Assembly (NCBI RefSeq): GCF_000973725.1
Contig: NZ_CP009621.1
Span: 372,001-436,000, forward strand
Length of the DNA: 64,000 bases
Origin: Pontibacter korlensis
GTDB taxonomy: Bacteria; Bacteroidota; Bacteroidia; Cytophagales; Hymenobacteraceae
Direction of reading: 5' to 3'
Shown here piece after piece: positions 51,004 to 59,875 of the stretch. The notes below the pieces were generated by a model. It was not told where the DNA came from and ran no database searches. It saw only the letters and a list, made by a program, of their open reading frames with translations. The position numbers and the translations under genes were made by a program. Numbering within the stretch: position 1 is the stretch's first letter; every line of letters begins with the position of its first letter.

Positions 51004-53481
51004 TTACTCCTTCAATGTTATAGTTACAGATTCCGACTCAAGACCTTTGGATGTCGCAGTTAGTTTTACCTCACCTGCTTCTTCCTTGGCCTGAAGAATC
51101 ACCAGGGCTAAACCATTGAACGCAGCGCGTTGATTTGTTTTGAAAGGCTCCATACTGGTTTGTAGACCATTATCTACACCAGCTATAAATGCATTTCCTT
51201 CTACGTTAAATCTAACTAAATTGTCAGCTTTAGGCACTACATTTCCTTCTTTATCTACGATTTTAACTGTTACAAAAGAAAGATCTTTGCCATCTGCGTT
51301 GATGTTACGACGGTCAGCCTCCAGCACAATTTTGGCTGGTGCTCCGGTTGTTTTAACCTCACGCGTCAGCACCTCCTGGCCTCCTTTTCTGGACACGGCT
51401 TTCAGGGTACCTGGCTGGTAAGGGATACGCCACATTACATGCAGGTCATTTCCTTCTTTCTTCTTTGTGCCTAGTGACTTCCCGTTCAGGAACAGCTCCA
51501 CCTCATCCGCGTTATTGTAGTAAGCCCACACATCTACTGTTTTGCCTGGCTCCCAGTTCCAGTGCGGAAACACGTGCAGCACCGGCTCATCAGTCCACTC
51601 ACTCTTGTACATGTAGTAAGCATCTTTCGGGAAGCCTGCCAGATCTACCACACCAAAGTATGAACTGCGGGCAGGCCAGCCATAAGGCGTTGGCTCTCCC
51701 AGGTAATCGAAGCCGGTCCAGATGAACATACCCGACAGGAAATCATGCTTCTTCATCACCTTCCATGTTTCCTCATGGGTAGAACCCCAAGGCGTACTCA
51801 CGTTATCATAGGCTGAAACAGTCAGGTCTTTGTTACCATCGGTAAACGGCTCATCCCATTTGTAGGGCCAGCGGCGTATACTATCTGATGGCATATCGTA
51901 GTGCCCTCGTGTTGCAAGGGCAGAGGTAGTTTCAGTAGCAATAAATTTTTGCCCCGGGAAAGTCTCCGGAAACTTCTCAAAGTCCTGGTGGTGATAGTTA
52001 AACCCCACCAGATCAAGCACACCCGATTGATAAATTGAGTTGTGCGGGTAGGGCTCGTTCAAGCCAGCCGTTATCGGACGCGTCCTATCCAGGCTCTTCA
52101 CAATGCCAGCTAACTCTTTGGCTATCGGCGTGCCTTCCAGCCCCCACTGCTCTGGAATCTCATTGCCGATGCTCCAGATAAATACGCTTGGGTGGTTACG
52201 GTCACGACGTATAAAATCCTTCAGGTCCTGCTCATGCCACTCATCCCACGCAAGGCTGTAGTCATACTTGCTCTTAGACTTCTTCCACATGTCAAACACC
52301 TCATCCATCACAATAAAGCCCATTTTATCGCACAGCTCCAGCAACTCAGGGGCAGGAGGGTTATGCGCTGTGCGGATGCCATTCACGCCCATGCCTTTCA
52401 TTATTTCCAGCTGACGCTCCAATGCGCGGGTATTGATAGCTGCGCCTAAGGCACCAAGGTCGTGGTGGTTGCAAACCCCCAGTATCTTCATTGGCTTGCC
52501 GTTCAGCGTGAAGCCTTTCTCCACATCAAAGTTGAAGTAGCGAATGCCTAAAGGCGTCTCATAGTTATCTACTACTTCGCCCTTTTGCTCTACCAGCGTT
52601 ACCACTCTGTATAAGTATGGATCCTCCACCGACCAGAGCTTCGGGTTATTTACAGTAAGCTCCTGGTTAATTTCGTTTTCAACGCTTTGCAGCTGTACAT
52701 CCTCTGAAGTTACACGGGCTACCTCGGCACCTGTAGTGTCGTAGACAATGTTGGTCAGCGAGTATGTACCTGGCTGCTGCCCCCGGTTATTAACTTTGGT
52801 GCTGATGGTAACTTTAGCCGACTGCTCGCTTACCTCTGGAGTGGTTACGTAGGTACCCCAATGCGCCACATGCACCGGGTTTACCTTGGTGAGCCATACA
52901 TTACGGTAGATGCCTGAACCTGAGTACCAGCGGGAGTTCGGCTGCTGCGCGTTGTCCACCTTCACGGCAATTACGTTTTGTTCGTTTCCATACTTCAGGT
53001 GCGGCGTAAGGTCATAACGGAATGATATGTAACCATTCGGGCGCTTGCCCAGGCTCTGCCCGTTAATCCATACTTCGCTGTTGCTGTATACCCCATCAAA
53101 GTCAATGTAGAAGACCTTGCCTTTGTCTGCCTCATCAACTGTAAAGGCTTTCCGGTACCAGCCAATGCCACCCGGCAAAGCGCCACCGCCTGTACCAGCC
53201 GGATGCTTTTCGCTAAATTCTCCTTCTATGCTCCAGTCGTGCGGCAGGTTAAGCGTGCGCCACTGCGAGCTATTGAAATTTGGGTCTTGCGCGTTCTGCT
53301 GGTCACCTAAATGGAAGGACCAGCCTTTGTTAAAATCAGATTTTTCTCTCACCTGCATCTTTTCCTCTTCGGAAGTATTCAGAACAGATTTACAGGCATA
53401 AGCTCCAACAAGGGCTATAAGTATAAGGGCAAACTTAGAGCTATAGGTTAAAACTCTTTCAATTGATTTATTCATTCTCAA
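51004..53481 (-). CDS. GH2 beta-galactosidase
   Basis: 825-residue exported glycosidase. A hydrophobic signal ends near Cys30, a possible but imperfect lipobox. It has the GH2 sugar-binding domain (about 48-200), Ig-like domain (about 205-315), TIM barrel (about 318-620) with the acid/base Glu441 in WSIGNEIPEQW and nucleophile Glu517 in FIATETTSA, then a DUF4982-type domain (about 630-700) and a C-terminal invasin-like Ig domain (about 715-823). This layout is that of Bacteroidota beta-galactosidases from plant-glycan PULs. Removal of beta-galactosyl from xyloglucan side chains would fit its neighbours. It is separated from the Sus genes by a terminator, so it likely has its own promoter. Confidence 0.9.
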   Translation of the reverse strand: MRMNKSIERVLTYSSKFALILIALVGAYACKSVLNTSEEEKMQVREKSDFNKGWSFHLGDQQNAQDPNFNSSQWRTLNLPHDWSIEGEFSEKHPAGTGGGALPGGIGWYRKAFTVDEADKGKVFYIDFDGVYSNSEVWINGQSLGKRPNGYISFRYDLTPHLKYGNEQNVIAVKVDNAQQPNSRWYSGSGIYRNVWLTKVNPVHVAHWGTYVTTPEVSEQSAKVTISTKVNNRGQQPGTYSLTNIVYDTTGAEVARVTSEDVQLQSVENEINQELTVNNPKLWSVEDPYLYRVVTLVEQKGEVVDNYETPLGIRYFNFDVEKGFTLNGKPMKILGVCNHHDLGALGAAINTRALERQLEIMKGMGVNGIRTAHNPPAPELLELCDKMGFIVMDEVFDMWKKSKSKYDYSLAWDEWHEQDLKDFIRRDRNHPSVFIWSIGNEIPEQWGLEGTPIAKELAGIVKSLDRTRPITAGLNEPYPHNSIYQSGVLDLVGFNYHHQDFEKFPETFPGQKFIATETTSALATRGHYDMPSDSIRRWPYKWDEPFTDGNKDLTVSAYDNVSTPWGSTHEETWKVMKKHDFLSGMFIWTGFDYLGEPTPYGWPARSSYFGVVDLAGFPKDAYYMYKSEWTDEPVLHVFPHWNWEPGKTVDVWAYYNNADEVELFLNGKSLGTKKKEGNDLHVMWRIPYQPGTLKAVSRKGGQEVLTREVKTTGAPAKIVLEADRRNINADGKDLSFVTVKIVDKEGNVVPKADNLVRFNVEGNAFIAGVDNGLQTSMEPFKTNQRAAFNGLALVILQAKEEAGEVKLTATSKGLESESVTITLKE

Positions 53482-53576
53482 AAAGGCTTAATAGCCTCAA
53501 GTATAATTGCAGAATAAAGTAGTGGAAGTATAAAATATCACCTACCACTCTTTAAAGACACATGGCATAAGGCATG

Positions 53577-53620
53577 AAAAAACGCAGGCAGTTCCAAAAT
53601 TTGAGGAGCTGCCTGCGTTT
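53577..53620 (-). terminator. Terminator after the surface glycan-binding gene
   Basis: ACGCAGGCAG (to 53591) pairs with CTGCCTGCGT (53609-53618), flanked by an A-run that gives a TTTTTT tail on the - strand. It closes the GH31-SusC-SusD-SGBP transcript. Confidence 0.85.
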
Positions 53621-53633
53621 ACCTAACTACACC

Positions 53634-55019
53634 TTACTCAATTACATAATGAAACGCCAGCCACTCGTCTTTACCGGCATCGTAGCTTGTTCCGAACCAG
53701 ATTCCCTTCGTCTCATGCTCCCCAGGAAATGCCTTCACGACTTTGATGGTGTTGGAAGTTGGGTTCATCCAGCTTTCCGGGTTCTGAATCAAGGTATTAT
53801 TGTTTAATGTGATAGTATTGTCTGCCTCGTTGATGGTGAAGGTACCTGTTGTGGTAGTTCCATTCTGGGAGCGCGTATAGTTTTGCGTTCCTCCGAAGCG
53901 GTCAAAGCGTATCCACGATCCTGCAGCTGCTGCATCCCAGGAAGCGTTCCAGCCCCAGTCTGCTGAAGAGGCACTGGACTCTGTCCAGCCTTTGCCTGCT
54001 GCAATCCAGTCTACCGGATTTCCTGCTGCATCCAGCTTCCATACTCTGCCTGAAGATGGTCCTCCGGTTAGCATGGTCAGTAGCTCACCTGGAGCGAACT
54101 CCGGATCAAAACCTTCATCTGGACCAGTTTCTACCGGCTCTTCCGGCACCCAATTATCAGCATACTCCTTAGACACATAATTGTACACCAATAGCGCAGC
54201 GCCTTCGCAACTGTTCTTGCGCAGCACCGCAAACTGCATGGAGTTTTCTGTTAGAGACAACAGGCGGATATTACCCCAGTCATCCACACAGCCGTCACGG
54301 CTTGCATCATGCAGTGGTGCGGCATCGGTCAGCGACAGGGTTTTAGAGTTTACGTCCAGGAAGTAAGTACCTGTCTCAGTACCTCTGCTTGTAAGCATGG
54401 CATGGTTTACAGTAACAAATGGTCCGCCCTTCAGGCTAAAGGTCATGGTGCCATAGTCTCCGGCAGGCATTAGCCAAGTGTTGTCTGCATAAACAGGATT
54501 CCAGTTCCAGCAGTCTCCTCCTTCTTCCATACAAGCTCCTTCCCAGCCGTTATCGGTGCCGTAGAAGTATAATGGGCCGTCAAAGTATTTTGCCTCAATG
54601 TCCAGTATCCAGGTTTTCTCTTCTCCCACACCTCCAGTCAGAGCTGTCCAAAGTGGGTCGTCCACGTAGTTCAGGTTATCTTCTGTAACCTCAATCGTTA
54701 CCGGATCCATTTCTACTACTCCACCAGCTGTCATGGCAGAAAACTTAATCACGTACTCTCCCTGGAAGGCAAAGCGAACAGTATCTACGGCACGGTTAGA
54801 GCGGCCAGTGCCGTAGTCCCACATTGACACGGTGCCTGGAGTCTCGTTTATCAGGATGACGGTGTTGCCTCCCTCATCAATAGACCTGTCCTGTACTACC
54901 CTGAAGTGAATTTCATCCTTGCTGAGCATCCTGCCCAACTCGGGACTGTCGTCCTCGCACGATGTTATCAGGAACACCGGCAAAAGCAGTAGGTACCAAA
55001 GTATTTTAAAGCTTTTCAT
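53634..55019 (-). CDS. Surface glycan-binding lipoprotein (SGBP-like)
   Basis: 461-residue lipoprotein, lipobox FLITSC near Cys21, followed by acidic residues (EDDSPE) that match the surface-export pattern of Bacteroidota lipoproteins. A PKD-like domain (about 35-110) precedes two related beta-rich modules that both open with LTGG, then W-[IK]-LD and a GW motif (about 125-165 and 310-350). This points to an internal duplication. It is placed directly after SusC and SusD where the SusE/SGBP gene normally sits, so it probably binds the target polysaccharide on the cell surface. It has no catalytic motif. Specificity is unknown. Confidence 0.82.
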   Translation of the reverse strand: MKSFKILWYLLLLPVFLITSCEDDSPELGRMLSKDEIHFRVVQDRSIDEGGNTVILINETPGTVSMWDYGTGRSNRAVDTVRFAFQGEYVIKFSAMTAGGVVEMDPVTIEVTEDNLNYVDDPLWTALTGGVGEEKTWILDIEAKYFDGPLYFYGTDNGWEGACMEEGGDCWNWNPVYADNTWLMPAGDYGTMTFSLKGGPFVTVNHAMLTSRGTETGTYFLDVNSKTLSLTDAAPLHDASRDGCVDDWGNIRLLSLTENSMQFAVLRKNSCEGAALLVYNYVSKEYADNWVPEEPVETGPDEGFDPEFAPGELLTMLTGGPSSGRVWKLDAAGNPVDWIAAGKGWTESSASSADWGWNASWDAAAAGSWIRFDRFGGTQNYTRSQNGTTTTGTFTINEADNTITLNNNTLIQNPESWMNPTSNTIKVVKAFPGEHETKGIWFGTSYDAGKDEWLAFHYVIE

Positions 55020-55110
55020 CTGTTATCTTTTTATGTTCAGACAGTACCTCCTGGTTTAGGCAAGCCTATGCCTAAAGCATAGAGGTTTCAATCTCTTTTC
55101 AGCACTTCTG

Positions 55111-56703
55111 TTACCAACCCATGTTCTGGGTTAAGACACCATCAGACAAAGTGATCTCGTTATAAGGTATCTGCTGCAGCCCTTGTGTCTGGCTTATGTT
55201 GCTGGCAGAAATAGTCTTTGTCACTTCAGTTCCGCCGTTCAGCAGCGTAGTGGTTTCGGCTATGGTAGCTGCGGCCGTCTCTACTCCCTGGCGCAACAGG
55301 TCCCAGTAGCGGTGGCCCTCGAAGGCAAATTCCAGGCGTCGCTCTGTCATTATGTTTTGCTGCGTTACAGCTAATGGCGTGAAGTTATCCTGGTAAGCAC
55401 GCTTCCGCACCATATCGAAGTATGTCTGCGCATGAGGGCTACCCAACTCGGCTGCCATCAGCAGCACATCAGCATATCGGATAGAGAAGTAGTCCTGGTA
55501 CTGCCCGATCATGAAGTTGGTAGCACCACTACTCACCGGAACGCTGTTTCCGTTTTCGTCTACCATTGGCGTATACTTCTTATTGTAGTAGCCAGTATAC
55601 TCCCTTTGCTTCTCCTGATTCACGAAAGGAATTTCTTCTTCCTCAATGGCAATGATGGAGGCTGTTCTGCGCGTATCGTTTTCGCTGTAGGCATTCCACA
55701 GCCTTGGGTTCACGGTACCACCACCCCAACCGTTGCCATACGGGAAGTAAGCTTGTTCGCGCATACCCAGCATTACCATCCAATGGTTGCCGTCGGTGTT
55801 GCCATCGTAGTCGCTGGTGTAAGTATACCTAACTGAGAAGATGATCTCCTTATTTGTCTCTCCTGCAAAATTTTGCAGAGAAGCTGCTGGCCAAAGTCTG
55901 GCAAAGTCCTCTACCAGTCCGTGTCCGCTGCTGGCAATCACATCCTCCAGGTAAGCCAGTGCCTGATCTTTTGTGATAACGCCTGCAAGATCACCTCTTC
56001 CGTAATAGCCAGTATAGTATAGGAAAACACGCCCGATTAAAGACTCAGCCGCCCATTTAGTTACACGACCGTAAGTGGCAGGTGACTGTGCCGGGTAAGA
56101 CACCGATGCAAGGTTCTCAGCAGCAAACTTCAGGTCCTCAGCAATTACGGCGTATACTTCCTCTGGCGCTACCTGTGGTAGATTTTCACGCGATGGCTCG
56201 GTCAGCAAAGGAATATTTCCCCACAGCCTTACCATGTCAAAGTATAAGTACGCGCGCAGGAACCTTGCTTCTGCCTCATATGTGGTTCTCAGTTCCTCAT
56301 TACCTGTCCAATCAATCTGGTCCATCTTGTTGAGGAGCACATTACAGCGATAAACGGCACGGTAGTAGGCTGTCCAGTTAGCACCGAACAGGTTTTGATC
56401 TGATGGAGAACGTTGCCTGTCAAACTCGTCGAGCATCTGATAACCAAAGCCATCAGAGTTACCTGTGCCTCCAAAGGTGTTGTCAGACATCACCTCAGAT
56501 GCTACCGGAAAGCTTACGCCATCGGCCCAGACTACCTGCAGGCCATCGTAGCAACCAACCAGTGCCTTGAAGGCATCGTCAGGTGTTCTGTAAAAGTTTT
56601 CTTCAGTGGCTGTTATTATTGGTTCTGCATCGAGAAAATCATCGCCACAGCTCCCCAGGGTAAGAAGTCCTAAAGACAGTACCAGTATATTTAACTTTTT
56701 CAT
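55111..56703 (-). CDS. SusD/RagB-family outer-membrane lipoprotein
   Basis: 530-residue surface lipoprotein that caps the SusC transporter and binds oligosaccharides. Lipobox LLTLGSC (Cys19), then GDDFLDAEP, the usual SusD start. TPR-type helices follow (for example EAEARFLRAYLYFDMVRLWGNIPLL, here residues about 143-167), and the C-terminal region holds LLMAAELGSPHAQTYFDMVRKRAY and RRLEFAFEGHRYWDLLRQG, the standard SusD signature. It starts 18 bases after the SusC stop. Confidence 0.95.
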   Translation of the reverse strand: MKKLNILVLSLGLLTLGSCGDDFLDAEPIITATEENFYRTPDDAFKALVGCYDGLQVVWADGVSFPVASEVMSDNTFGGTGNSDGFGYQMLDEFDRQRSPSDQNLFGANWTAYYRAVYRCNVLLNKMDQIDWTGNEELRTTYEAEARFLRAYLYFDMVRLWGNIPLLTEPSRENLPQVAPEEVYAVIAEDLKFAAENLASVSYPAQSPATYGRVTKWAAESLIGRVFLYYTGYYGRGDLAGVITKDQALAYLEDVIASSGHGLVEDFARLWPAASLQNFAGETNKEIIFSVRYTYTSDYDGNTDGNHWMVMLGMREQAYFPYGNGWGGGTVNPRLWNAYSENDTRRTASIIAIEEEEIPFVNQEKQREYTGYYNKKYTPMVDENGNSVPVSSGATNFMIGQYQDYFSIRYADVLLMAAELGSPHAQTYFDMVRKRAYQDNFTPLAVTQQNIMTERRLEFAFEGHRYWDLLRQGVETAAATIAETTTLLNGGTEVTKTISASNISQTQGLQQIPYNEITLSDGVLTQNMGW

Positions 56704-56721
56704 ACTTCTGTTTTCTAGATG

Positions 56722-59700
56722 TTAGAATCTGATGTTTGCACCGATCATGGTTGTTCTTGGGCGTGGGTAATACCCCAGGTCTACCCCTTGAGCAAAGCCA
56801 ATAGAGTAACCAATCTCAGGATCCATGCCGTTGTAGCGGGTAAAGGTGTACAGGTTCTGCACTGATGCATACAGCCTCACTTGCTTGATAAAGCCTTTGT
56901 TTAGCAGCTTACCGAAGTCATAGCCCAGCGTTACGTTGCTTATTCTCAGGAAGTCACCGTCGTGGATGTACAGGTCTGAGAAGTTGGTCCAGTTGCGGTT
57001 GTCTTCTGTTACACGTGGCATGGTGTTAGATGAACCCGGCCCGTGCCAGCGATCCAGGATGGATGCTGAGTAATTGGCAAACTGGTTGGCCTGGTTACGG
57101 TAAGATTGCACGATGTCGTTTCCGGCAACACCTGAGGCTAATACCGATATATCGAAGCCCTTGTAGTTAGCCGACAAAGTCGCGCCAAAAGTATACTCTG
57201 GGTTCGGGTTACCGATCATCACTCTATCCTGATCGTTAATGATGCCATCACCATTCTGATCGACAAACTTAACATCCCCTGGTCTTGCATTTGGCTGTAT
57301 TACCCTGCCCTCGCCTGAGCGGTAAGAGCCAACCTCTTCTTCTGTCTGGAAGATACCTGCTGTCTCAAGACCCCAGAAGTACCCGATTGGGTAGCCGTTC
57401 TGTGCTCTGTAGAATTCTAAAGAGTTATCGTAAAGCTGATTGATTTCACCGTGGATGATACCGTCCGTGGTAGGAATCTGGCCTACCTTGTTTTTGTTGT
57501 AGGCTCCGTTTACGCCGACAGAGTAGTTAAACTCCCCAATCTTGTCGCTGTAGTTAAGGGCTAATTCCACACCTGTGTTGCGCACATCGCCACCGTTAAC
57601 ATATGGCGGCAGGCCACCTGCTGTGGCAGGCACGCGTGCCTCAATCAGCCAGTCTTTTGTGATCTTACTGTACCAGTCGAATGTAACGCTGATCTTGTTG
57701 TTCAGCAGGTAAGCATCAAAACCGAAGTTGGTCTGCTCCGACGTTTCCCACTGCAAGTCCAGGTTGCTCAGGCGGCTTGGGAAAGCACCAGGTGTCAGCA
57801 GTGCATCGCCAGGTACCAGGGCACCTTCTCCTGGGCCAAAAGTATAGTTTGTGTTGTTGAAGTTAACCTGAGCCATGTATCTGAACGCAGGAATGTTTTG
57901 GCTACCTACCTGCCCCCAGCTACCGCGCAGCTTAAAGTAATCCAGCCACTCTGCTGAGTTTTGCAGGAATGCCTCCTCAGACACTACCCAACCGGCTGAA
58001 ACGGATGGGAAGTAACCCCAACGGTTATTTGGAGCAAATCTGGAAGAACCATCTGCACGAAAAGTGGTATTCAGCAAATACTTCTCTTTATAGTTGTAGT
58101 TGAGCCTTCCGAAGTACGACATTCTTCTGTCCTGATCGTATGGTGCACCTGTCAGGCTGATGTTAACTCCGTCGGCATTAGTGGCATTGCTTAGCCATGC
58201 GTGCTCCAGATCGTTGAAGATGAGGTTCGTGTTGCTGCCGTAGATACTGGAGCCGTCGTTCTGGAAAGCAGAAGAACCAATCATCGCCTCAAAACCGTGG
58301 TCCTGGCCTAACGTGAAGTTGTAGCTCAGCAAGTTGTCCCACAGCAAGGTTCTACCCTTGTTCAGGGACTGGCTGGCTCTGGTAAAGTCGTTAAAGTTGT
58401 AAATCGACAATCTGTAGGTCGGGGTAAAGGAACGGCTTTCGCCTGCCGAATAATCCACCCCTAAACTTGTTCTGAACTTAAGGTTCTTGATCGGCTCAAT
58501 AGACAAGTAAACATCGCCGAGCAACCTTTGGCTGTTTCTTCTGTTCTGGTTGCTGTACACCATCTGGGCGTAAGGGTTAGCCTCCCCACCACCTGTCCAT
58601 GCTGCGCCTGAGTTATCCCAGAAGTTGCCCTCCTCATCATACATCGGTACAAAAGGGCTTGTGTTGAAGGCACCTCTTAAGGAGTTGTTATACTGGTTGC
58701 CTACACCAATACCGTTGTTGTTGATGTAGGCGAAAGTCAGGTGCTCCCCTATCTTTACCACATCCTTGTACAGGTTGTGTTCAGTGTTGATTCTGAAGTT
58801 GTAGCGCTCATAGAAAGAGAGATCCTTGCCACCTACAATACCCTCCTGCGAAGTATAAGAAAGGCCTGTGGAGAAGGAAGAACCTTCAGAAGCGCCCTGG
58901 GCACCAAACGAGTAGTTTTGGGTTACAGCGTTATCTACAAACATTTCATCAAGCCAGTTTGTACCCTCGCCCATAGCCGCAATTTCTTCATTCGTAAAGC
59001 GCGGCAGCTTGCCTGAGTTAATCATCGCCTCGTTCATGATAGAGGCATACTCACGCGCATTTAGCATGTCGTGCTTCTTGGCCACATTCTGTACGCCGTA
59101 GTAAGTATCAAACGTGATCTGTGTTGGCTGGCCGGCCTTACCTGATCTGGTGGTGATGAGTACCACACCGTTGGCCGCCTGCGATCCGTAAATAGCGGCG
59201 GAAGCAGCATCTTTCAACACATCGATAGACTGAATATCAGCCGGGTTCAGGAAAGAGATGTCGCTGGTTAGTACACCGTCCACGACATACAGAGGACCGG
59301 AGTTACCGATGGTACCCAAGCCACGCACTAATACTCTCATTCCCTCACCAGGCTGACCTGAAGTAGAAGAAATCTGCACACCAGGAGCCTGGCCTTGTAA
59401 AGCCTGCAGTGCGTTTGTGGTACTCTGCTTCTGGATTTCCTCACCAGATACCTGCGTGGTAGCACCAGTTACCAGCTTCTTCTGCTGTGTACCGTAGCCA
59501 ACTACCACTACCTCTTCCAGTGCCTTCACATCCTCACCGAGCGCCACATTTATTTGGCTCCGGTTATTTACGGCTACCTCTTGCGGTACAAAGCCAGTAA
59601 AGGAGAAGATCAGAGTGGCATTACCGGAAGGAATCTGCAGCTGATAGTTACCTTCTGCATCAGAAACAGTTCCTTTTGTTGGGTCACTTTTCATGCGCAC

Positions 59701-59820
59701 ACTTACACCAGGCAGGCCCATTCCATCTGCACCAGATGTTACCCGCCCGCTGACAGTATGCTGAGCGTAGGCCATACTGCATAGGCAGCATAGCCAGACT
59801 AATAGTAAGACTTTCCTCAT
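56722..59820 (-). CDS. SusC/RagA-family TonB-linked outer-membrane transporter
   Basis: 1032-residue TonB-dependent oligosaccharide importer. A signal peptide (1-19) leads to a carboxypeptidase-regulatory-like beta-sandwich (about 20-100; VSGRVTSGADGMGLPGVSV), a TonB-box-like EEVVVVGYGTQ (about 104-114), the plug domain (about 115-225; GPLYVVDGVLTSDISFLNP, ANGVVLITTRSGKAG) and a 22-strand barrel ending in an aromatic residue (MIGANIRF). It forms the transport pair with the SusD that follows. Confidence 0.96.
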   Translation of the reverse strand: MRKVLLLVWLCCLCSMAYAQHTVSGRVTSGADGMGLPGVSVRMKSDPTKGTVSDAEGNYQLQIPSGNATLIFSFTGFVPQEVAVNNRSQINVALGEDVKALEEVVVVGYGTQQKKLVTGATTQVSGEEIQKQSTTNALQALQGQAPGVQISSTSGQPGEGMRVLVRGLGTIGNSGPLYVVDGVLTSDISFLNPADIQSIDVLKDAASAAIYGSQAANGVVLITTRSGKAGQPTQITFDTYYGVQNVAKKHDMLNAREYASIMNEAMINSGKLPRFTNEEIAAMGEGTNWLDEMFVDNAVTQNYSFGAQGASEGSSFSTGLSYTSQEGIVGGKDLSFYERYNFRINTEHNLYKDVVKIGEHLTFAYINNNGIGVGNQYNNSLRGAFNTSPFVPMYDEEGNFWDNSGAAWTGGGEANPYAQMVYSNQNRRNSQRLLGDVYLSIEPIKNLKFRTSLGVDYSAGESRSFTPTYRLSIYNFNDFTRASQSLNKGRTLLWDNLLSYNFTLGQDHGFEAMIGSSAFQNDGSSIYGSNTNLIFNDLEHAWLSNATNADGVNISLTGAPYDQDRRMSYFGRLNYNYKEKYLLNTTFRADGSSRFAPNNRWGYFPSVSAGWVVSEEAFLQNSAEWLDYFKLRGSWGQVGSQNIPAFRYMAQVNFNNTNYTFGPGEGALVPGDALLTPGAFPSRLSNLDLQWETSEQTNFGFDAYLLNNKISVTFDWYSKITKDWLIEARVPATAGGLPPYVNGGDVRNTGVELALNYSDKIGEFNYSVGVNGAYNKNKVGQIPTTDGIIHGEINQLYDNSLEFYRAQNGYPIGYFWGLETAGIFQTEEEVGSYRSGEGRVIQPNARPGDVKFVDQNGDGIINDQDRVMIGNPNPEYTFGATLSANYKGFDISVLASGVAGNDIVQSYRNQANQFANYSASILDRWHGPGSSNTMPRVTEDNRNWTNFSDLYIHDGDFLRISNVTLGYDFGKLLNKGFIKQVRLYASVQNLYTFTRYNGMDPEIGYSIGFAQGVDLGYYPRPRTTMIGANIRF

Positions 59821-59875
59821 GGAATTTTACTTTAGGTTAAGTTTTAAAAGTTCATCAATACAGCAGCAGTATTTA

